DNA from: Dehalococcoidia bacterium
GTDB lineage: Bacteria; Chloroflexota; Dehalococcoidia; Tepidiformales; Tepidiformaceae
Length of the DNA stretch: 64,000 nucleotides
Reading direction: 5' to 3'
Assembly: GCA_022824925.1 (NCBI GenBank)
Contig: JAJDYW010000040.1
Location: forward strand, 62,001 to 126,000
Below, in pieces: positions 60,474 to 64,000 of the stretch. The position numbers and the translations under genes were made by a program. The first letter of the stretch is position 1; each line of letters starts with the position of its first letter. The notes beneath the pieces were generated by a model, which was not told the DNA's origin, ran no database searches, and worked only from the letters and a program-made list of their open reading frames with translations.

Positions 60474-61250
60474 CTACCGCCGCAGCCGCACGACGTTGCC
60501 TTCCGCGAACACCCCCCGCGTGCTGATACCGAGGCGCTCGTAGGCCGCCCGCGGCACGCCGAGGTCGGCTGCGTACAGCTCGCCCACGTTCTTCGCGCAG
60601 GCGGGCAGCACCTGGCCGGTCTTCGGCAGGTCGAACACGAGGGTCGTACCCGCGTTGATCGAGGGGCTGCTGACGGCGCCGGTGTCGGCGTTCACGCCGG
60701 TGGGGATATCGAGGGCCAGCATGGGGCGCCTGGCCGCGCTCGCGATCTGGGTGACCGCCGCAGCGAGCCCCGTGGGCGCCCCCTCGAGGCCGTAGCCCAC
60801 GAGCGCATCGACGATCAGGTCGGCGCGCTGCAGGTGGTCCTCGGCGGTGTGCTCGCTCGTGTCGCTGTCGTGCGGTTCGGCGATGCCCGACTCCGCCAGG
60901 ATGTGCAGGTGGCGGCGCGTGACGAAGCTCATCTGGTTCTCCACCTCGCCCAGCAGTGGCTCCGCCTGGACGCCCCAGTTATCGAGGTGCCGCACCGCGC
61001 ACAGCCCCGCCGCTCCCACATGGCCCCCGCCCGCCAGCACGACCACCCGTTGGCCCCTGGCGCTCCCCCCCAGCATCTCGAGGACGAGGTGGGCGGTCGC
61101 CTGACCCGCGTTCTCGACCGCCTGCAGGATGTCGTAGTGAAACACTTCCTGGGCGGCGCGCTGGATCTCGCGCATCTGCCCGGGGGTCACGGTGGGGGTG
61201 TCCTTCAGCTTCCGCTGGGGAAAGCCGCCGGGGTCCTGCTTCACCGCCAT
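60474..61250 (-). CDS. NAD(P)H-hydrate epimerase (YjeF N-domain) family
   Basis: A 258-residue stand-alone YjeF_N protein, which interconverts R- and S-NADHX. VVVLAGGGHVGAAGLCAVRHL is the nucleotide loop, LIVDALVGYGLEG holds the catalytic Asp, and MLALDIPTGVNADTG is the family signature. The usual GxGNNGGDG loop reads AGGGHVGAAG, an altered version, so epimerase activity is not certain. Ends the yhhQ-queF transcript (12 bp after queF). No dehydratase (NnrD) domain attached. Confidence 0.82.
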   Translation of the reverse strand: MAVKQDPGGFPQRKLKDTPTVTPGQMREIQRAAQEVFHYDILQAVENAGQATAHLVLEMLGGSARGQRVVVLAGGGHVGAAGLCAVRHLDNWGVQAEPLLGEVENQMSFVTRRHLHILAESGIAEPHDSDTSEHTAEDHLQRADLIVDALVGYGLEGAPTGLAAAVTQIASAARRPMLALDIPTGVNADTGAVSSPSINAGTTLVFDLPKTGQVLPACAKNVGELYAADLGVPRAAYERLGISTRGVFAEGNVVRLRR

Positions 61251-61262
61251 GGCCGCCCGATG

Positions 61263-61628
61263 CTACGCCTGCGGATGCGTGGCGGTCACCCGCGCGGTGA
61301 TGCCCCCGCGCGCATGGAAGTCGCCGATGACGGTCGCCCGCCGCGGCGCGATCGCGGCCACCACGTCGTCGAGGATCACGTTCACCACGTCCTCGTAGAA
61401 GATCCCCCGCTCGCGGAACGCCTGCAGGTAGAACTTGAAGCTCCGCAGCTCGATGCAGCGCGCCTCGGGCACGTAGATCAGCGTGATCGTCCCGAAGTCC
61501 GGCTGGCCCGTCATCGGGCACACGCTGGTGAACTCCGGCGCATCGAAACGGATCTCGTAGTCCCGCTCCGGGTGACCGTTCTCGAAGGAGTCGATCGTGC
61601 CGTCGGTGGCGTACTCGTTCGCGCCCAT
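61263..61628 (-). CDS. queF: NADPH-dependent preQ0 reductase QueF
   Basis: A 121-residue tunnelling-fold enzyme reducing preQ0 to preQ1 for queuosine. PEFTSVCPMTGQPDFG holds the thioimide-forming Cys37; SFKFYLQAFRERGIFYEDVVN is the other hallmark. It is the short unimodular type. Downstream of the preQ0 transporter gene in one operon, implying salvage. No queC, D or E in the window. Confidence 0.96.
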   Translation of the reverse strand: MGANEYATDGTIDSFENGHPERDYEIRFDAPEFTSVCPMTGQPDFGTITLIYVPEARCIELRSFKFYLQAFRERGIFYEDVVNVILDDVVAAIAPRRATVIGDFHARGGITARVTATHPQA

Positions 61629-61670
61629 GGGCTCAGCGTGCGACCGCGAGCCTGAGCGCGCAAGCTGCGG

Positions 61671-62420
61671 TCAGCGCGCGCCTCCCAGCCAGGCCGGGAG
61701 CGGGACGGGGCTGAAGTTCGTGTCCGTGTCGTACACGTCGACCCCTTCCAGCCGCTTCATCGTGTTCACGACGGCGTAGGTCAGCGGCGTCGCGATCACC
61801 TCGTAGACCGTCTTGATCAGCCACGCGCGCCAGACGAACGCCCACAGCGCCTCGCCGTTGGGGATGGTCGTGGTCCCGAAGAACGCGATCGTCAGGAACA
61901 CCGCCGAGTCGATCCCCTGGCCGATGATCGTCGAGCCGATCGTGCGCGTCCAGAGGAAGCGCCCCTGCGTGACCCGCTTCAGGCGAGCGAGGACATACGA
62001 GTTCGCGAACTCACCCACCAGGAAGGCGAGGAAGCTGCCCCCGACGATCCGCCACGTCTGCCCGAGGATCGCTTCGTACGCCTCCTGGTCCGCCCAGAAC
62101 GGCGCCGACGGGATCTCCTGTGCGACGAAGATGGCGAGCACCGCCACGGCGTTCGCGAAGAAGCCGGACCAGATGACGCGCCTCGCGGCCGCGTAGCCGT
62201 ACACCTCGGTGAGGATGTCGCCGATGATGTAGGAGATCGGGAAGATGATGATCGCCGCCGGCTGGAAGTAGTCGAACAACCCTCCGACGAGCCCGGAGAT
62301 GTCGACCACCTTGATGGCGATGATGTTGGAGACGATGAGGGCGCCCGTGAAGACCGCGGCCACCGGCACCAGGTAGCGGAAGTGGCGCTCGCCCGACTCG
62401 GTCGTCACGGTCTCGGTCAT
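61671..62420 (-). CDS. yhhQ: Queuosine precursor transporter (YhhQ family)
   Basis: A 249-residue membrane protein with about six helices. FTGALIVSNIIAIKVVDI, PISYIIGDILTEVYGY, ARRVIWSGF and GSFLAFLVGEFANSYVLARLK are characteristic of YhhQ/QueT-like importers of preQ0/preQ1. With queF directly downstream (42 bp) it forms a salvage pair. TAGAAT lies 9 nt before ATG, giving a very short leader. Confidence 0.93.
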   Translation of the reverse strand: MTETVTTESGERHFRYLVPVAAVFTGALIVSNIIAIKVVDISGLVGGLFDYFQPAAIIIFPISYIIGDILTEVYGYAAARRVIWSGFFANAVAVLAIFVAQEIPSAPFWADQEAYEAILGQTWRIVGGSFLAFLVGEFANSYVLARLKRVTQGRFLWTRTIGSTIIGQGIDSAVFLTIAFFGTTTIPNGEALWAFVWRAWLIKTVYEVIATPLTYAVVNTMKRLEGVDVYDTDTNFSPVPLPAWLGGAR

Positions 62421-62460
62421 GGGGCGGGGATTCTAGCAGCCGGCGCCCCTCCCACCGCGC

Positions 62461-62466
62461 TACCAT
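62461..62466 (+). promoter_or_regulatory. TACCAT box 6 nt before the DUF402 ATG
   Basis: TACCAT, six bases, then ATG 62473, with no Shine-Dalgarno; same geometry as at gatC. Confidence 0.5.
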
Positions 62467-62472
62467 TGCGGC

Positions 62473-63165
62473 ATGACGGCGCCCGGCGAAACCCGCTTCC
62501 GCCCCGGCGACGTGGTCATCCACCGCATCCCGCTCGTCGCCGAGAACGGCGAATACGGACCCGTCATCGTCGACGTGAAGCCGATGGTCGTGGCCGAGGA
62601 CACGCCCGAACGCGTCGCGCTCTGGCTGCCGGCGGGCACGCCCACGAAGCTCTCGCGACCCATCATCCCCGACCAGCCGATCCCGTGGCTCGAAGGCGAG
62701 TGGGAGCTGGTCGACAGCGTCTGGGAGCGCTGGAACGCGCTCTTCCTCATGGTCCCCGGCCAGTGGCGGGCAACGTGGGTCTGGTGGACGCCCGAGTGGG
62801 AGTTCCTCGGCTGGTACGTCAACCTCGAGGAGCCCTTCCGGCGCACACCCCTGGGTTTCGATGCCCGCGACCTCTGGCTCGACGTTGTCGCCGACGCCGA
62901 GCGCCGCTGGCGCTGGAAGGACGAGGATCACCTGGAACGCGTGCTTGATCGCGGCCTGATCTCGAAGCCCGTCGCGGAGCGCGTGCGCGCCGAGGGCGAG
63001 GCTGCCATCGCCGACATCGAGCGCGGCGCCTGGCCCTTCACCGACAACATCCGCCACTGGCGCCCCGACCCCAGCTGGCCGATCCCCACCCACGCCCACA
63101 TCCCCGAGTCAGACCTGCTCGCCATCCACGACGAGGCCCACTGGACCAACCCGAAGCGACTGTAG
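62473..63165 (+). CDS. DUF402-family protein
   Basis: A 230-residue protein with the DUF402 beta-barrel pattern: WYVNLEEPFRRT, GFDARDLWLDVVAD and WRWKDEDHLE, where the acidic residues bind divalent metals in FomD/Ntdp-type nucleotide hydrolases of this fold. The N-terminal GDVVIHRIP and WNALFLMVPG support the match. Likely a nucleoside diphosphate or nucleotidyl-ester hydrolase, but substrate is unknown. Divergent from yhhQ, convergent with the acyl-CoA dehydrogenase. Confidence 0.82.
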   Translation: MTAPGETRFRPGDVVIHRIPLVAENGEYGPVIVDVKPMVVAEDTPERVALWLPAGTPTKLSRPIIPDQPIPWLEGEWELVDSVWERWNALFLMVPGQWRATWVWWTPEWEFLGWYVNLEEPFRRTPLGFDARDLWLDVVADAERRWRWKDEDHLERVLDRGLISKPVAERVRAEGEAAIADIERGAWPFTDNIRHWRPDPSWPIPTHAHIPESDLLAIHDEAHWTNPKRL

Positions 63166-63174
63166 CGCCGTCCC

Positions 63175-64000
63175 CTACGAGCGCGGCAGCCCGAGGCCCC
63201 GCGTCGCGATGATGTTGCGGTTCACCTCGCTGGTGCCGCCCGCGACCGTGTAGCTGGGACCGGCCAGGGCCCAGCGCTCGACCCGGCCCTGCAGGGGCGC
63301 GTAGAGGCTCTCCGGCTCGAGCTGCCCCTCCATGCCCAGCACGCGCATGCCCGTCTGGCCCATCTGCCGCTGCAGCTCCGTGCCGAACACCTTCGAGATG
63401 GAGGCCTCGTAGTTCGGGTTCTCCCCCTCGCTCTGCATCTGCGCCACGCGGTAGCAGAGCCAGCGCCCCAGCTCGAAGTCGATCGCCCGCGAGGCCAGCT
63501 CGTGCCGGATGGGGTGCGACGCATTCCCGCCGTCCCGCACACGCACGTAGTCGATGAGCGCCTCGAGCGTCGAGCGCGTCATGACGATGCGGTTGATGGA
63601 GCTGCGCTCCTGGTCGAGCGTCGCCGCGGCCACGTACCAGCCCCGGTTCTCCTCGCCGATGCGGTTCCCCACGGGGATGCGCACGTCGTCGAAGAAGACC
63701 TCGTTGAAGTGGGCCGCGTCCATCATGTTCACCAGCGGCCGCACGCTGACCCCCGGCGACTCGATGTCGAGGATGAAGTAGCTGATGCCGCGGTGCTTGG
63801 GCGCGTCCGGGTCCGTGCGGGCGAGGAGGATGCCCCACTTCGCGCCGGTCGCCCAGCTGGTCCAGATCTTCTGGCCGTTCACGACGTACTCGTCGCCGTC
63901 GCGGATGGCGCTCGTCTGGAGCGAGGCGAGGTCGGAGCCGGCGCCCGGCTCGGAGAAGAGCTGGCAGAAACGGGAGGTGCCGTCGCGCAGGCCCGGAAGC
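63175..64000 (-). CDS. Acyl-CoA dehydrogenase, C-terminal part (runs off right edge)
   Basis: 275 codons, open at the 5' end. FCQLFSEPGAGSDLASLQT, VNGQKIWTSWATGAKWGILLART, SVRPLVNMMDAAHFNEVFFDDVRIP and the C-terminal AGGTSEVNRNIIATRGLGLPRS define the family. It resembles the long-chain or steroid-type group acting with a second subunit: the position of the usual catalytic Glu reads VAGGTSE (Gly), so the base must come from elsewhere. The missing N-terminal part lies beyond base 64000. Confidence 0.9.
   Translation of the reverse strand, partial: LPGLRDGTSRFCQLFSEPGAGSDLASLQTSAIRDGDEYVVNGQKIWTSWATGAKWGILLARTDPDAPKHRGISYFILDIESPGVSVRPLVNMMDAAHFNEVFFDDVRIPVGNRIGEENRGWYVAAATLDQERSSINRIVMTRSTLEALIDYVRVRDGGNASHPIRHELASRAIDFELGRWLCYRVAQMQSEGENPNYEASISKVFGTELQRQMGQTGMRVLGMEGQLEPESLYAPLQGRVERWALAGPSYTVAGGTSEVNRNIIATRGLGLPRS

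Overview
The window comes from a high-G+C bacterial chromosome with G/C-rich third codon positions throughout. Gene content (peptidoglycan-synthesising PBP1, a split complex I operon, crotonyl-CoA carboxylase/reductase, many acyl-CoA dehydrogenases, LLM flavoenzymes, P450, a RCC1-propeller regulator, Pro/Thr-rich exported proteins) looks most like a Chloroflexota member, perhaps Dehalococcoidia/Tepidiformia-like. That assignment is my inference from family resemblance; there is no rRNA in the window to test it. One tRNA (Lys-UUU) is present. I see no CRISPR array, insertion sequence or prophage.

Layout. 0-4.8 kb: a polyhydroxyalkanoate (PHA) locus (PadR/PhaQ-type regulator, PhaE/PhaR-type subunit, PhaC synthase, with a divergent phasin), an alpha/beta hydrolase, two dodecins in tandem and a hemerythrin-like protein. 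5-14 kb: cytochrome P450, MarR regulator, exported animal-type haem peroxidase, phytanoyl-CoA-type dioxygenase, and a large membrane regulator joining a LuxR-type HTH to 14 RCC1-like repeats. 14-24 kb: tRNA-Lys, Rieske oxygenase, LLM oxidoreductase, DHA2 efflux pump, a PEP-utilising mobile-domain protein without ATP-grasp, YaaA, a ThDP enzyme and a hydrolase. 23.8-34 kb: small coiled-coil membrane proteins, YbeY and a complex I operon nuoA-C-D-H-J-K-(small protein)-L-M-N that lacks nuoB, nuoI and nuoEFG. 34-42 kb: exported lysyl-oxidase-like protein, a ccr/acyl-CoA dehydrogenase/MaoC operon (ethylmalonyl-CoA-type carbon assimilation) and a UvrD/PcrA helicase. 42-51 kb: zinc-ribbon membrane protein, an unrecognised protein, a P-loop/DRTGG protein, a second ThDP enzyme, a tandemly duplicated small membrane gene beside a GNAT gene, an FDH-type formyltransferase and PBP1. 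51-64 kb: gatC-gatA, aspartyl protease, aminotransferase, a Pro/Thr-linked modular exported protein, pyrophosphatase, acyl-CoA dehydrogenase, VapBC, FmdB-like and Cys-rich zinc proteins, PduO-type cobalamin adenosyltransferase, a queuosine salvage operon (yhhQ-queF) with a YjeF epimerase, DUF402, and an acyl-CoA dehydrogenase running off the right edge.

How the genes fit together. PHA synthesis and storage, crotonyl-CoA carboxylase/reductase, MaoC hydratase and cobalamin adenosyltransferase fit an organism that stores C4 units and assimilates acetyl units through CoA-bound C5 intermediates using B12-dependent mutases. Several acyl-CoA dehydrogenases and oxygenases suggest use of lipids or hydrophobic substrates.

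The most unusual signals are: (1) a compact, translationally coupled complex I operon with every iron-sulphur subunit missing; (2) two separate loci where a small coiled-coil/membrane-anchor gene sits in a tandem duplication that also copied the 3' end of the neighbouring gene; (3) the HTH-membrane-double-propeller regulator; (4) a recurring TAnnnT box placed 5-7 nt before start codons, suggesting leaderless mRNAs; (5) a three-module cysteine-bounded exported protein with long Thr-Pro linkers.
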